Assembly: GCA_902800585.1 (NCBI GenBank)
Contig: CADCEW010000005.1
Location: 1-63,082, forward strand
Origin: an uncultured Prevotellaceae bacterium
GTDB lineage: Bacteria > Bacteroidota > Bacteroidia > Bacteroidales > Bacteroidaceae
Direction of reading: 5' to 3'
Length of the DNA: 63,082 nt
Positions within the stretch are counted from its first letter, which is position 1. Every line of letters starts with the position of its first letter. The notes beneath the pieces are model-generated. The model searched no databases. It saw only the letters and a program-made list of their open reading frames with translations, and was not told the DNA's origin. Shown one piece after another: positions 1 to 10,190 of the stretch. The translations under genes and the position numbers were made by a program.

Positions 1-42
1 GGCGAGGGCGAGTAGTACAGTGATAACAGTTCTCTTGTTCAT
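1..42 (-). CDS. Secreted protein, N-terminal end only
   Basis: Only 14 codons are inside the window. They start at the ATG complementary to 40-42 and read as MNKRTVITVLLALA, a basic start followed by a hydrophobic stretch typical of a signal peptide. A TAAATTTG box lies upstream on the same strand, about 40 bases from the start. The function cannot be judged. Confidence 0.6.
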   Translation of the reverse strand, partial: MNKRTVITVLLALA

Positions 43-143
43 TCCAATGCTGTCTTAAGTTACAGCTGCAAATTTACGACTATTCTGTGAAAATTATTCG
101 TTTCGCTGCTACCTTTTATACATATTTAGGAGAAAAGCAGATC

Positions 144-174
144 ATGCTCACAAAGTGCTGAACTTTGTGAGCAT
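144..174 (-). terminator. Hairpin terminator of the sigma/anti-sigma/receptor operon
   Basis: A perfect 13-bp inverted repeat (ATGCTCACAAAGT and its complement) with a 5-base loop lies 20 bases beyond the stop of the receptor gene. On the minus strand it is followed by only a short T-rich stretch (CTTTTCTCC), so termination strength is uncertain. Confidence 0.6.
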
Positions 175-194
175 ACTGGGAGGAGGAGAGATTT

Positions 195-2708
195 CTATTG
201 CTCTTTCTCAAATTGCCTATAGTTCTGAAGGCTATTGGCTGTTGACTGCTCTTTGAGATGCTTGCCTCCTTTGAATCGCCAGGTAACTGACAATTCCAAG
301 TACTGCTCTTTAGTTAGGTTATGATATGTCATCCTGACTGAAGAATTTTCCGTGATGCTTCTACGGTTCTTGACTACAGGCTTAGCTCTAAGGCCAATAA
401 GCAGGCGGTCATGGCAGAGGCTCTTTGTCATATTGAGTGTGACATGGTAAATACGTTCTAATGTATGGTCGAGAAAATGTGCTGTCGGTTCATAATAGAA
501 TGTCAATCCGCCAGAGAATGTAGGAGTGAATCGGAAGTCATTGTTCCAATCGAATGTGAGCGAGGCAGGATTATTATAGTGCGTGCCAAGAACCTCACCA
601 GACACCTTTATCAATTGTATTCTCGGCTTACTTGTCCAGACTTTGCCAACCTGCAACAGATATTCTATGCCCAGCATAACCCCTTCAACGTATGTACAGT
701 TATATGGCTTCGTTTGTGTCACGGAAGGTGACTCAGGCGACTGCTCGCGGACAAAGTATATTTCGTCATTTGACCTCATTATTCCTCCCATCAGCGTCCA
801 TTTGCCCCAGAGTTTGGCCATCAGCATCACTTGGTGTCCTTTTGGTGATTTAAGTTCAGGGTTGCCTGTTTCGTAACTGTAAGGTGAAGTATAGTAACGA
901 TAGGTACTAATGACACTATAAGGCAAGTCCTCCATACTGTATTTATACATCAGGTTTAGCATGTGTTGACGCTTGGGGTTTATCATCCACATCAGGTTTA
1001 CGGTGGGATAGATGCCGAAAACATTGTGCTCGTTCTTAACATCTGCCACGTCAACCTGCATATTCGTGTGCTGCACTCGTAGTCCTACCTCATACTGGAA
1101 GACTTTGGAGCGTCCTTGTAGTCGGGCGAAGGCGGCAGGCACATGACTCGTCATTTTTGTCTGTAGGTTAAGATCGTTATCGTAAATGGTCTGCTGGTAG
1201 TCAAGACCTGCCGTCAGCATGAGCGACTTGCTCAAGGGTTGCTGCCATTTTGGTTGAACCCGCAACATTCTGGTATTTTGGATTTGCGAGGTGCTTGTGG
1301 GCTGTAAGCAGTCGATGACAGTATGCTGGCGGTCATGCTGATTCCGATACAGATAGTCGATCATAAAATCGAGCTGATGTTCTGGTTTTGGTTTCCAGAC
1401 ATAGCCTGCCACTCCTTGTATGGTATGTCTTCGGATTGAATTTTCCCGTATAGAAGTGTTCATTCCTTGCCCTTGCCTCGTCACAGCATCGTCTGAGATG
1501 TCTTGATCAGTAAAAGAATACCATACAGACCCTTTTAGTTGTTGGGTTGTACTTATTTCACAACTCAGTCCAAGATACTCGTTTATGTATGACCGTTTCC
1601 ATTTTCCACTCCTGTCTGTCGCATAGTTACTTACGTTTTTGTCATTTGCTGTAAATGTTTCCGCTTCGTGTATCACAGGTGTGTTATGGTCCAGACTGAT
1701 GCTGTTGAATAAATACAGTTTGCCAAGGCTTGCAGACAGGGTGTTGGAAATTGTTTTGTTGCTGATACCGTTCTTGGGTTGCAAGGTAATAGCACCCTTT
1801 ATATCCCCGCTAAATCCACCATTAAATTCACGTCGGGTTGTAATGCGGATGATACCGCCCACCGCAGAACCTGATTCATCTGCACCTGCCATGTAATCCA
1901 CTTCAATAGACTCTATACGGTCAGATGGCAGGGATTTCAATACAGCAGGGTCGGTCATCTTATTACCATCAATATAGTAACTCGTTATGCTGTTTCCCAG
2001 AATTGTAATCTTTTCATCTTTAATGCTGATGCCAGGCAAAAAGGGCAGAACATCTGTCAGCATGCGGTCTTTAGCATATTGCAGGGCTTTGAAATTCACC
2101 TTATAGCCTGACGGTGTATTTTGGATGGCATTGCCAGTGACTGTTACACCTTTCAAAGCATAATTATCCGCATGCAATCGTATGGTTCCCACTTCAGGCT
2201 GGTCGCAAATCTTGTAGATGGTCTTGTAACCGACGTAAGAGATGCGGGCGAGGACTTTCGCCTGTTCGTATGGAATAGCGAAGTATCCGCTCTCGTTACT
2301 GACACCGCCACTAAGCAGCGTGGAGTCGGTTGGGTTGAGGATTGCCACGTTAGCGTAGGCTACGGGTTGGCCTTGTTCGTTGATGATGGTGCCCGTCAGG
2401 TGGCGCTCAGTTTTATGGGTACACTCCACATAAATTTCCTTCTCACCACGCTTTACGACTTGGACGGGATAGAAACCAATAATCTGCATGATGGCCTCCG
2501 TGACAGATTTGTGCTTGATGCTGGTAGTTACGCGGAAATCTTCCAACTCATTGTATATGAAACTGATGGTGTAGTCCCGTGATTGCTCGTTGAGATCACG
2601 CAAAGCCTCAGACATCGTAACATTATCATAGTTGCGAGTAACATGCTGGCCATACATGCTGGTGCAGCAGAACATAGCGATAAGAGAAATAATAAATTGT
2701 TTCATCAT
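195..2708 (-). CDS. TonB-dependent-receptor-like outer membrane protein with STN domain
   Basis: An 837-residue outer-membrane protein. A signal peptide covers about residues 1-21. A secretin/TonB N-terminal (STN) sensor domain follows at about 25-98, then a carboxypeptidase-regulatory-like beta domain from about 103 (HLTGTIINEQGQPVAYANV). A plug-like segment at about 190-290 precedes a beta-barrel rich in aromatic residues. STN domains normally relay barrel occupancy to an anti-sigma factor in the periplasm, and the two genes immediately upstream are exactly an anti-sigma factor and an ECF sigma factor. The ATGATGA overlap with the anti-sigma stop implies translational coupling. The ligand is unknown. 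The C-terminal barrel resembles the outer-membrane beta-barrel family 3 more than classical SusC. Confidence 0.8.
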   Translation of the reverse strand: MMKQFIISLIAMFCCTSMYGQHVTRNYDNVTMSEALRDLNEQSRDYTISFIYNELEDFRVTTSIKHKSVTEAIMQIIGFYPVQVVKRGEKEIYVECTHKTERHLTGTIINEQGQPVAYANVAILNPTDSTLLSGGVSNESGYFAIPYEQAKVLARISYVGYKTIYKICDQPEVGTIRLHADNYALKGVTVTGNAIQNTPSGYKVNFKALQYAKDRMLTDVLPFLPGISIKDEKITILGNSITSYYIDGNKMTDPAVLKSLPSDRIESIEVDYMAGADESGSAVGGIIRITTRREFNGGFSGDIKGAITLQPKNGISNKTISNTLSASLGKLYLFNSISLDHNTPVIHEAETFTANDKNVSNYATDRSGKWKRSYINEYLGLSCEISTTQQLKGSVWYSFTDQDISDDAVTRQGQGMNTSIRENSIRRHTIQGVAGYVWKPKPEHQLDFMIDYLYRNQHDRQHTVIDCLQPTSTSQIQNTRMLRVQPKWQQPLSKSLMLTAGLDYQQTIYDNDLNLQTKMTSHVPAAFARLQGRSKVFQYEVGLRVQHTNMQVDVADVKNEHNVFGIYPTVNLMWMINPKRQHMLNLMYKYSMEDLPYSVISTYRYYTSPYSYETGNPELKSPKGHQVMLMAKLWGKWTLMGGIMRSNDEIYFVREQSPESPSVTQTKPYNCTYVEGVMLGIEYLLQVGKVWTSKPRIQLIKVSGEVLGTHYNNPASLTFDWNNDFRFTPTFSGGLTFYYEPTAHFLDHTLERIYHVTLNMTKSLCHDRLLIGLRAKPVVKNRRSITENSSVRMTYHNLTKEQYLELSVTWRFKGGKHLKEQSTANSLQNYRQFEKEQ

Positions 2709-3277
2709 CTGACCATCAGTTTACCGTCCTCTACAGCCAGATTGACCTGCTCGAACATGTTCAACTTCTCTATGACCTCTTGCAGACTATCGTCTTGATT
2801 CCATACGAAATAGAAACGAAGCAGACTGGCCTGCTCATTCTGCAAGTCCATATCAAGGTGATGATAGGTTGCAATGTCCTTAGCAATGCTATCGAGTGTG
2901 ACATTATCAAAAACTACAGGTTCTGTCTTGACGATGGTATCGGTTGGAAGAGCTTGAGATACGGTGACTGCTGATTGGGGCTTTTCTACTTGCGTTACTG
3001 GGCATTCCTCATGGTGCGACTGGCGCACGATGTGAACTGCGGCAAAAGCAATACCTGATAGCGTTAATATGCCAAAAATCATGGCAGCCACCTTACGCCA
3101 CGTATGCATGAGGCGCACCGAGGATATATGCTGCTGAGCGAACTGCTGCCATGCTTCATCTGCATCGGGCATTTGGTCAAGGTCGTCCATCATGGTCTCT
3201 ATCTCCTGGTTGGAATACTTGTCGGGCGCTTCCTGCATATCGCGGTAAAGCTGTTTGTTGTGGTCGTTTGTTTTCAT
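2705..3277 (-). CDS. FecR-like anti-sigma factor with DUF4974 domain
   Basis: A 190-residue single-pass inner-membrane protein. A cytoplasmic acidic N-terminal part of about 60 residues would hold the sigma factor. One membrane segment lies at about 63-84 (MIFGILTLSGIAFAAV). The periplasmic C-terminal part at about 122-190 has the DUF4974 pattern found at the end of Bacteroidota FecR proteins. It is shorter than typical FecR proteins because the middle FecR domain is largely absent. Its start overlaps the sigma-factor stop (ATGA) and its stop overlaps the receptor start, so all three are one coupled operon. Confidence 0.8.
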   Translation of the reverse strand: MKTNDHNKQLYRDMQEAPDKYSNQEIETMMDDLDQMPDADEAWQQFAQQHISSVRLMHTWRKVAAMIFGILTLSGIAFAAVHIVRQSHHEECPVTQVEKPQSAVTVSQALPTDTIVKTEPVVFDNVTLDSIAKDIATYHHLDMDLQNEQASLLRFYFVWNQDDSLQEVIEKLNMFEQVNLAVEDGKLMVR

Positions 3278-3756
3278 AAGCCTTTCGGATTAAAGTGGTT
3301 CCTGATTTCTTTCAAGGCGTGTGAAAGATGTTTCCATACGGCCACGCGGCTGATACCTTCGGTAGAAGCAATCTCCTCATAGCTATACCCTCCAGTGAAA
3401 CGGAGGTGGAAGATGCGCTGCTCTTGTTCTGTCAGATGGCTGACAACAAACTCAACGATGTCTGTTATGAGTTCATCTTCATCCTCTGCATCAGACGGCT
3501 GCTCTGCAGATGCAGTCTCCATGTGGAGTCTCGTTTCCTGATGGCGGATACGCTTCAGACACTGGTTGCGAACGCTCGTCAGCAGGTAGCGTTCCTCTGT
3601 CTCTGGCATCAGCACCGTCCGCCCACGAAGCAATCCCTCAAAGATGTCGCTGACCACATCTTTGCTCTCCTGCTCATCGTAGAGGATTGTGCGTGCCACC
3701 CTCAGCATCTTGGCGTAGTGCTGCATAAACAGCCATTGAATATCATGTCTTTCCAT
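3274..3756 (-). CDS. ECF-type RNA polymerase sigma factor
   Basis: A 160-residue sigma-70 of the extracytoplasmic-function class. Region 2 lies near residues 10-75 (including SDIFEGLLRGR). Region 4 near the C-terminus carries a helix-turn-helix, YSYEEIASTEGISRVAVWKH, that would read the -35 box. Length and layout fit Bacteroidota ECF factors paired with FecR-type anti-sigmas. The ATG complementary to 3754-3756 is preferred over the GTG one codon upstream. It is the first gene of the three-gene unit and probably autoregulated. A weak TAACTTCG box lies upstream. Confidence 0.85.
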   Translation of the reverse strand: MERHDIQWLFMQHYAKMLRVARTILYDEQESKDVVSDIFEGLLRGRTVLMPETEERYLLTSVRNQCLKRIRHQETRLHMETASAEQPSDAEDEDELITDIVEFVVSHLTEQEQRIFHLRFTGGYSYEEIASTEGISRVAVWKHLSHALKEIRNHFNPKGL

Positions 3757-3842
3757 CACGTCTTTTTATAGAAATACCCTTCAGCAGTTCGAAATGCTAA
3801 CCCCATAACAAACTTTTTAATTGCGAAGTTAGGGAAAACGTA

Positions 3843-3884
3843 CGAAAAAGCCCCCGACATGACCAAAAATCGGATGCCGAGGGT
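3843..3884 (-). terminator. Rho-independent terminator after the 3916-4809 gene
   Basis: CCCTCGGCAT pairs with ATGTCGGGGG (10 pairs, two of them wobble) and is followed on the minus strand by GCTTTTTTCG. It closes the long arabinose transcription unit and separates it from the sigma-factor operon. Confidence 0.8.
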
Positions 3885-3915
3885 GAAACTCTGAAACTAG
3901 TTAAAGAGTTTTGTC

Positions 3916-4809
3916 CTATTTGACTATTTTGAAAGAAATGTGCTTATCATAGAGCGTGACATAGATATTGTTATCTTCTCCAATGGCAAACCAACTGGCA
4001 GCCGTCGGAATCCAATACTCATGCGTCTTGACACCCGTATATCGGTTCAACACATAGACATAGTCAGGGATTCCAGAGCCTCCTAAGCCACAGATGATGG
4101 AATTGTCGACAATCAGGAAATTAGAAGAGTTCACAGTCCTCGGCTTGCTCATCCAAATCGTCTTGTCGGTATTGATATCGACAGCTACGAGATAGTATCC
4201 TTTCGAATTCTTGCTGGGAGCTACACCATGGGAAACAGAGAAATACAATATGCCATCCTTGACCACAGCCCAATCCACTGACTGGGCATTGTTCTCATTG
4301 GGCGGATAGGTCAGTTCGCGGGTATTATAAACCTTCTTGACCTCCTTGGAAGGGTCAAGGAGCATAATCAGATGTGGGTCTCTGCCTCGACAAGAAATCT
4401 CCTTCTCCGTTTGCCCCCAGGGCAGTTTCTCTTCTTTAGGCATTCTGCCATAGGTAGCCACGGGGAAGTCGCCATCAGTAAATACGTCGTTCAACGTCCA
4501 CTTTTCGTCATATACCTGAGGAACACCCTCAGGCACCTTGAAATCAGTGTCATCCCACCCAAGTGTTGGATGTCCGATGATGTTACCCAGTTTGAGCGAA
4601 GGGAGCGCCAGTTCTGTATAGCTGTCCATCGATCTCGAATACTTAGTGCGCACCAGTTGCAGAGTCTTACTCTTTCCGGCAGGCGCCTTTGCCAATGTCT
4701 TACCGTTGAAGTTGGGCACCTCAACCAAAGCGACCTCTGTCTGAAAGTTCTGAGCACTAACCATGAGTGTAAGGCTCAGTAATGGGATAAGGGTTACGAT
4801 TTTTTTCAT
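3916..4809 (-). CDS. Secreted protein of unknown function, possible beta-propeller
   Basis: A 297-residue protein with a clear signal peptide (MKKIVTLIPLLSLTLMVSAQ). The ATG at 4809 is chosen because the three-codon extension upstream would need a TTG start. The mature part has repeated short beta-strand blocks, for example KDGILYFSVSHG, NSIICGLGGSG and EDNNIYVTLYDK. These resemble blades of PQQ/NHL-like propellers, but no family is recognised with confidence. It is the last gene of the minus-strand run that begins with the arabinose genes and is followed by a strong terminator. Confidence 0.6.
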   Translation of the reverse strand: MKKIVTLIPLLSLTLMVSAQNFQTEVALVEVPNFNGKTLAKAPAGKSKTLQLVRTKYSRSMDSYTELALPSLKLGNIIGHPTLGWDDTDFKVPEGVPQVYDEKWTLNDVFTDGDFPVATYGRMPKEEKLPWGQTEKEISCRGRDPHLIMLLDPSKEVKKVYNTRELTYPPNENNAQSVDWAVVKDGILYFSVSHGVAPSKNSKGYYLVAVDINTDKTIWMSKPRTVNSSNFLIVDNSIICGLGGSGIPDYVYVLNRYTGVKTHEYWIPTAASWFAIGEDNNIYVTLYDKHISFKIVK

Positions 4810-4864
4810 TTTATTCAATATTTTGTTTTACTCATTAAAATTATAGCGTACAGATAGTTGCCCC

Positions 4865-5719
4865 TCAACAGAGGTCTTCTTCAATCCGATGACGACAGAA
4901 TGCCAAGAGTTGGGGATCGTCAATCGGGTGAAGGTAATAGGTACGAACCATATCCAAAGCAGAATAAGGGCGAAGTTCGTGATTAAAGGCTTCGACATCG
5001 TCAGTGTCAGTATAGGCTTTGGCGAACAAGTCCCAGAAGGTGAGCATCTGTTCACGGCTCATGTGGGTGAGGTCTTGTACACCAAGTATCACACTGTCTT
5101 CCACCATCATCTTGTAGAGATGGGCGAGGTCCATCAAATACCAGCCCTGTGCCAACCATGCCATGTCTATCCAATAGTAACGACTATCGGTGAGGATGAG
5201 ATTGCCTACCTGAAAGTCTCCGTGAAGACAGGTGCCTGTCTCAGGCATCCCCTCGGCAAGTACCTGTAGTTTCTCACGCTGCGCTTCGGTAACAAGAGGA
5301 GACGTTTCCAATGCCGTCAATAACAACTGCTTCATCGATACGACAAAATCAGATAGGGTGATGGGCATGCGATGCAGTTGATGACCATACTCTGCCATGA
5401 TGGCTGCATATTCGGGGATACGCTGAGGAGTATCGGCACAAAGACGGGCAATGGATTTCTTTCCCTTGATGAACTGACAGAGATACCCATGATCCTTGCC
5501 GTCCCTGACGATCTCATACATCTCAGGGGTAGGTATTCCCATGTCGAAGGCTGCCCGTGCCGCATAGAACTCCTGTTCTACCTTCTCAGCCGTACCCATC
5601 TCAGTCCTTATCAGTTTAAGTAGCACATCAGGATGAGCAGGGGATATAAATGCCTGACCGTTGAAGCCTTCACCGATCATCGTCCACTCAGCAAGTTCTA
5701 TCTGAGGATATGGTTTCAT
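4865..5719 (-). CDS. APH-family small-molecule phosphotransferase (TIGR02172-like)
   Basis: A 284-residue kinase-fold protein of the aminoglycoside/choline phosphotransferase superfamily. The Brenner-type catalytic motif is HGDFQVGN (about residues 163-170), and the metal-binding motif is YWIDMAW shortly after. The N-terminal lobe has LLKLIRTEMG as the likely ATP-binding lysine strand. It resembles the Bacteroidota/Fibrobacter paralogous family TIGR02172. The substrate is unknown and antibiotic resistance should not be inferred. It lies one base after the GH51 gene and is likely co-transcribed. Confidence 0.7.
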   Translation of the reverse strand: MKPYPQIELAEWTMIGEGFNGQAFISPAHPDVLLKLIRTEMGTAEKVEQEFYAARAAFDMGIPTPEMYEIVRDGKDHGYLCQFIKGKKSIARLCADTPQRIPEYAAIMAEYGHQLHRMPITLSDFVVSMKQLLLTALETSPLVTEAQREKLQVLAEGMPETGTCLHGDFQVGNLILTDSRYYWIDMAWLAQGWYLMDLAHLYKMMVEDSVILGVQDLTHMSREQMLTFWDLFAKAYTDTDDVEAFNHELRPYSALDMVRTYYLHPIDDPQLLAFCRHRIEEDLC

Positions 5720-5720
5720 C

Positions 5721-7313
5721 TTATTTCAGTGTCAACACAATGAGGCTCTTGGCAGGAACCTTCACAGTGAGAACGTTCTTCGCCAACTTGGCATCCTTGA
5801 AATCCTTGGGAGCTACAACGTTAGGATGCTGGAAGTCGTTGAAGTCAGCGACATTTTTAGAGGTAAGGATGCGTCCGCTGACAGTTTTGGCATTCAGACC
5901 ATTCAATTGGATATCGACGGTCTTGTCTTTGTCGAGGCTGACATTCGTCAAAGAAAGGATAATACTGCCGTCTTTTGTCTTGGCAGCAGAGGCAGAGAGG
6001 AGAGGGCAGGGGCGATAGCCTGCATCCTTGGCACCTTCTTTCTCCTTGAAATACTCTTTGCTTACCTGAATGATCTCACTCTCGATGTCGATAGGCAGAT
6101 AGGTGGCCTCCTGGAACGGAGTGTACATCTCAAAGACATGATAGGTCGGTGTGAGCACCATGTGCCCTGTGCCCTCCTGGTCGGTGAGAATCATCGACTG
6201 GAGCACGTTGACCACCTGTGCGATATTCGCCATCTTCACGCGATCGGTATGACGATGGAAGACATTCAGCGACAGGGCAGCGACGAAAGCATCACGCAAA
6301 GCGTTCTGCTGATAGAGGTGACCAGCAATGGTACCAGGCTCCTCATCCCACCATGTGCCCCATTCATCAACCAAAAGTCCGATGGTGTTTTTCGGGTCTT
6401 TCTCATCCATGATGGCCTTGTGTTTCTTGATGACTTCCTCAATCTCCAGACACTTACCTAATGCCCAGTAGTACTGGTCGGTATCGAATTTCGTAGCAGA
6501 GCCTTTCGAACCCTCCCATCCGGAACAAGTGTAGTAATGGAGACTGATACCCTGCATCTGACGACCGATATTCTCCATCAGCACCGTCGTCCAGTTGTAG
6601 TCATAGTCAGAGGCACCACTGGCAATACGATAGAGTCGGTTCTGTCCCTGGTCCCTGAGATAGGTGTTGTATTTGCGATATTCGTTAGAATAATACTCAG
6701 GTGTCATATTACCGCCACAGCCCCAAGCCTCGTTACCGATACCGAAATACTTCACATGCCAAGCCTTGTCACGGCCGTTCTGGCGGCGAAGACGAGCCAT
6801 CGGCGTATCGCCGTCACTGGTCATATACTCCACCCACTGAGCCATCTCCTTTACTGTGCCGCTACCTACGTTACCACTGATATAGGGTTCGCAGTCGAGC
6901 ATCTCGCAGAGGTTCAGGAACTCATGGGTACCGAAGGAGTTATCCTCGATAGTTCCGCCCCAGTTGTTGTTACGCAGCGAAGGACGCTGGTCTTTGGGAC
7001 CAATACCGTCCATCCAGTGATAGTCGTCAGCAAAGCAGCCGCCAGGCCAGCGCATCACGGGAATCTTCAATGCCTTCAATGCCTCAAAGACATCCTTACG
7101 GTAGCCTTTGATGTTGGGGATAGGGGAGTTCTCACCAACCCAGAGACCTCCGTAGATACATGAGCCAAGGTGTTCAGAGAACTGTCCGTAGATCTCACGG
7201 TTGATCTTTGCACCAGGTTGATCTCCATGCAGGGTAGCCTTCACATTGTCAGCGGCTGAAGCTGCCAGTGTTACCATACATGCCATAACAATCGTTAATA
7301 GTACTTTTTTCAT
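5721..7313 (-). CDS. GH51 alpha-L-arabinofuranosidase, secreted
   Basis: A 530-residue glycoside hydrolase of family 51, which releases L-arabinofuranose from arabinan or arabinoxylan. The signal peptide is [20 protein letters not shown], so the enzyme acts in the periplasm or outside. The acid/base glutamate is in GIGNEAWG (E195) and the nucleophile in [11 protein letters not shown] (E317). The TIM barrel is followed by a C-terminal beta domain from about residue 400. It lies in the arabinose unit with araA, araB and araD, so released arabinose can be catabolised directly. Confidence 0.92.
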   Translation of the reverse strand: MKKVLLTIVMACMVTLAASAADNVKATLHGDQPGAKINREIYGQFSEHLGSCIYGGLWVGENSPIPNIKGYRKDVFEALKALKIPVMRWPGGCFADDYHWMDGIGPKDQRPSLRNNNWGGTIEDNSFGTHEFLNLCEMLDCEPYISGNVGSGTVKEMAQWVEYMTSDGDTPMARLRRQNGRDKAWHVKYFGIGNEAWGCGGNMTPEYYSNEYRKYNTYLRDQGQNRLYRIASGASDYDYNWTTVLMENIGRQMQGISLHYYTCSGWEGSKGSATKFDTDQYYWALGKCLEIEEVIKKHKAIMDEKDPKNTIGLLVDEWGTWWDEEPGTIAGHLYQQNALRDAFVAALSLNVFHRHTDRVKMANIAQVVNVLQSMILTDQEGTGHMVLTPTYHVFEMYTPFQEATYLPIDIESEIIQVSKEYFKEKEGAKDAGYRPCPLLSASAAKTKDGSIILSLTNVSLDKDKTVDIQLNGLNAKTVSGRILTSKNVADFNDFQHPNVVAPKDFKDAKLAKNVLTVKVPAKSLIVLTLK

Positions 7314-7337
7314 AATTTAATAATTTTCAATTCTTCA

Positions 7338-8579
7338 TTAAAATCTTAATCCCACGGAGCCACGTACATACCAGTCCCAGATTTTGACATTCATGTTGTC
7401 GTGTTTATAAGAGAAGCGATGCAGTTGTCCGTAAACGCCGGCAAACCAGTCTTTACCGAAATAAGTAATACCTGCATGGGCATTGATATTCACCTTCCAA
7501 CGGGTATGTTTTGTCTCCGAACCTATTTCCCAGTTGTCCACATCTTTCTGCCAAGAGAGATCTTCTTTATCCATATCCTCACCTATGGGGAGTGGTCTTT
7601 CTACCTTACCGTTTGACCACTGCCGTTTCTCTGGATTCCATGTGCCGTAGTCTTCTGTATCCGAATCAAGGACAAAGAAATCGTAGTTTGATGCGTATTT
7701 TGTCACCTTTACACGGTTATAGAAAGCAACGGTAGGCATCACCATGACATTCATGAGCCAGTTACGGGCTGGAACCCAGTTGTAGCCATAGCCGAAACCG
7801 ATATTACCCTGATGGACCTTGATTTTTCCGATATGGTTGGAGGCAAGGATGATGTCACCATTCAACTTGTTGGAGAGATCGATGGACGACTGATACCAGG
7901 AGAGTCCCAAGAGGAACGAACCTGCAGAACGGCGCTGGATGACGGACTGGTTATAGGCGGCAGCCTGAGAGTAGCGCTTGCCGTTAAACACATAATAGCC
8001 GTCGAGGAACAAGGTGTTAACTTTGATAGGGGCATAACTATCATAGTTGTCATCCCTTTCACTGTAATTCTCATCGATATAGGAGAGATTGATTCTCGTG
8101 CTGAGGTCATCCGTCTCGAAACTGCGCACGCTTAATGTCACACCATAACATGATCCTGTGGAACTGAGGGAGAAATAGCGTCCTGAGTGCTTTGTCAGCG
8201 ACTGGGAATAACCTATGCCAAGTCCTCGATATCCTACCCAGACACCGACAGATGTAGACATCGGTTGTTCGAGTTTCATAAGCCAGTCGAAATGTAATCC
8301 CGTTAAGTCCAATCCCCATGATTCGCCCAACTTGGCAATCAGATCGTCGTCCAAGACGGAACTCACACGGGTGTCTATCTGGTTTATCTTCGGACGCAGG
8401 ATGACGCGCCACGCTTTCTTGGGGACTTCAATATAGGTCGTGTCAACCTTTCGGAAGAGCGCAGAGTCAAGACGCTGTCGGATATTACGCGAAGTTCGGT
8501 GTGCCCAACTGTCTTTCTGTTGGGCACTCACCGGAACGACGATACATACTAAAAGACCTAATAGCAAATGCTTTATCAT
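7338..8579 (-). CDS. DUF4421 family outer-membrane-like protein
   Basis: A 413-residue exported protein with a signal peptide (LLLGLLVCIVVPVSAQ). The body alternates amphipathic beta strands rich in Tyr, Trp and Gly (VGYRGLGIGYSQSL, GFGYGYNWVPARNW) and ends with an aromatic strand, GSVGLRF, as outer-membrane barrels do. This matches the DUF4421 family of Bacteroidota, whose function is unknown. Its position between araB and the GH51 gene is notable and suggests a role at the cell surface during arabinoside use. That role is inference only. Confidence 0.75.
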   Translation of the reverse strand: MIKHLLLGLLVCIVVPVSAQQKDSWAHRTSRNIRQRLDSALFRKVDTTYIEVPKKAWRVILRPKINQIDTRVSSVLDDDLIAKLGESWGLDLTGLHFDWLMKLEQPMSTSVGVWVGYRGLGIGYSQSLTKHSGRYFSLSSTGSCYGVTLSVRSFETDDLSTRINLSYIDENYSERDDNYDSYAPIKVNTLFLDGYYVFNGKRYSQAAAYNQSVIQRRSAGSFLLGLSWYQSSIDLSNKLNGDIILASNHIGKIKVHQGNIGFGYGYNWVPARNWLMNVMVMPTVAFYNRVKVTKYASNYDFFVLDSDTEDYGTWNPEKRQWSNGKVERPLPIGEDMDKEDLSWQKDVDNWEIGSETKHTRWKVNINAHAGITYFGKDWFAGVYGQLHRFSYKHDNMNVKIWDWYVRGSVGLRF

Positions 8580-8584
8580 TTGTC

Positions 8585-8610
8585 TTAACTCCTTTACTCC
8601 TTATTTATTC
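8585..8610. repeat. Short tandem repeat across kinase stop codon
   Basis: An 8-bp unit (TTAACTCC, TTTACTCC, then a decayed TTATTTAT) fills the spacer between the kinase and the DUF4421 gene. It contains the kinase stop codon at 8601-8603. Confidence 0.55.
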
Positions 8611-10187
8611 TCCACAGCAGCCTGCTCGATAGGCAGACACTTCTTGTAGTTTTCGATATACTTCTCGAAACCTGCGACATCCTCGGCAGTAGGAGCGATA
8701 GATACACCTGTGTTACCTGCGAAGACAACGTCCTCCAGATAATCGGCGAGGTTCTTACCATTCTTATTGATAAGGTAACCAGCCAACAAGGCGATACCCC
8801 ATGCACCACCTTCACCTGCTGTCTCCATGACAGAGATGGGTGAGTTGAGGGCTGCCGCCAACATACGCTGACCAACGCCAGGTGTCTTGAAATAACCGCC
8901 ATGACCTGTGATACGATCCACACGAATCATCTCTTCCTTGAACAGGATATCGTTACCAATCTTCAGAACGCCGATGGCACCATAGAGATGGGCACGCATG
9001 AAGTTAGCGAGGTTGAACTTGTCATTGGCAGAACGTACGAACATAGGACGTCCCTCAGCGAGTCCAGTGACAGGCTCACCACTCACGTAGTTGTATGCCA
9101 TCAGACCTCCACAATCGGTATCACCTTCCAATGCCTTGTTGAAGAGCTTGCCATAGAGTTCGTTCATATCTACCTCGATGCCAAGGAGTTGTTGATACTC
9201 CTTAAAGAGTCCTACCCATGCATTGATGTCGCTGGTGCAGTTGTTACAGTGTACCATTGCCACGAGGCTTCCGTCAGGAGTCGTCACCATATCAATCATT
9301 TCGTAGGGCTTAGACAGCGGTTTCTCCAATACAATCATCGAGAAAGAAGAGGTACCTGCAGAGACATTACCTGTACGCTGCTTGACAGCATTGGTAGCCA
9401 CCATACCAGTACCTGCATCACCCTCAGGAGGACATACAGGAATACCAGCCTTCAGGTGTCCAGAGACATCGAGACGCTTAGCACCCTCTGGAGTAAGGAA
9501 ACCTGCATTCTCACCAGCATTCAATGACTTTGGCAGGATGTCGAGGAGTCTGTAAGGTAAACCTTTAGATGCGAGAATCTCGTCGAACTTCTTCACCATC
9601 TCAGCATCGTAAGTCTTGGTGGCTGGGTCGACAGGTATCATACCTGATGCATCACCAACACCCAAGACGAACTGTCCTGTCACCTGCCAGTGAACATAAC
9701 CAGCGAGGGTAGTGAGGAACTTGATGTCGCTGACGTGCTCTTCATTGTCGAGGATGGCCTCATAGAGGTGTGAGATACTCCAACGCAAAGGGATGTTATA
9801 GTTGAAGAGTTTAGAGAGTTCTGCGGCAGCCTTACCTGTATTGGTGTTACGCCAAGTACGGAAAGGTACCAGAATCTCCTGTTTCTCATTGAAAGCCATA
9901 TAGCCGTGCATCATGGCAGAGAAGCCGATGGCAGCAAGACTCTCAATCTCACAGTCATACTGTTTGAGGACATCCTTACGCAGTTCTGCATAGCAGTCCT
10001 GCAATCCATACCATACAGCCTCGGTAGAGTAGGTCCACAGCCCGTCCACCAACTGATTCTCCCATTCGTGTGAGCCCTGTGAGATGGGCTTATTGTCCTC
10101 GTCGATGAGGACAGCTTTGATGCGGGTAGAGCCAAACTCAATACCGAGAATGGCTTTACCTGCTTCTATTGTCTGTTTTGCTGTCAT
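8601..10187 (-). CDS. araB: FGGY carbohydrate kinase, probable L-ribulokinase
   Basis: A 528-residue ATP-dependent sugar kinase. The N-terminal phosphate-binding strand is [20 protein letters not shown], and the C-terminal lobe carries [20 protein letters not shown] and the adenosine-binding [18 protein letters not shown] kinases act on several ketoses. The position directly after araA and araD makes L-ribulose the likely substrate, giving L-ribulose 5-phosphate. The sequence resembles Bacteroidota-type AraB rather than the Escherichia coli form. It starts 3 bases after the araA stop. Xylulokinase activity is the main alternative and looks less likely from context. Confidence 0.82.
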   Translation of the reverse strand: MTAKQTIEAGKAILGIEFGSTRIKAVLIDEDNKPISQGSHEWENQLVDGLWTYSTEAVWYGLQDCYAELRKDVLKQYDCEIESLAAIGFSAMMHGYMAFNEKQEILVPFRTWRNTNTGKAAAELSKLFNYNIPLRWSISHLYEAILDNEEHVSDIKFLTTLAGYVHWQVTGQFVLGVGDASGMIPVDPATKTYDAEMVKKFDEILASKGLPYRLLDILPKSLNAGENAGFLTPEGAKRLDVSGHLKAGIPVCPPEGDAGTGMVATNAVKQRTGNVSAGTSSFSMIVLEKPLSKPYEMIDMVTTPDGSLVAMVHCNNCTSDINAWVGLFKEYQQLLGIEVDMNELYGKLFNKALEGDTDCGGLMAYNYVSGEPVTGLAEGRPMFVRSANDKFNLANFMRAHLYGAIGVLKIGNDILFKEEMIRVDRITGHGGYFKTPGVGQRMLAAALNSPISVMETAGEGGAWGIALLAGYLINKNGKNLADYLEDVVFAGNTGVSIAPTAEDVAGFEKYIENYKKCLPIEQAAVENK

Positions 10188-10190
10188 AAC

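Noticed and set aside
4865-5719. Aminoglycoside resistance gene
   Set aside because: Only general phosphotransferase motifs are present. The gene is in a metabolic context and resembles a family with no known antibiotic substrate.
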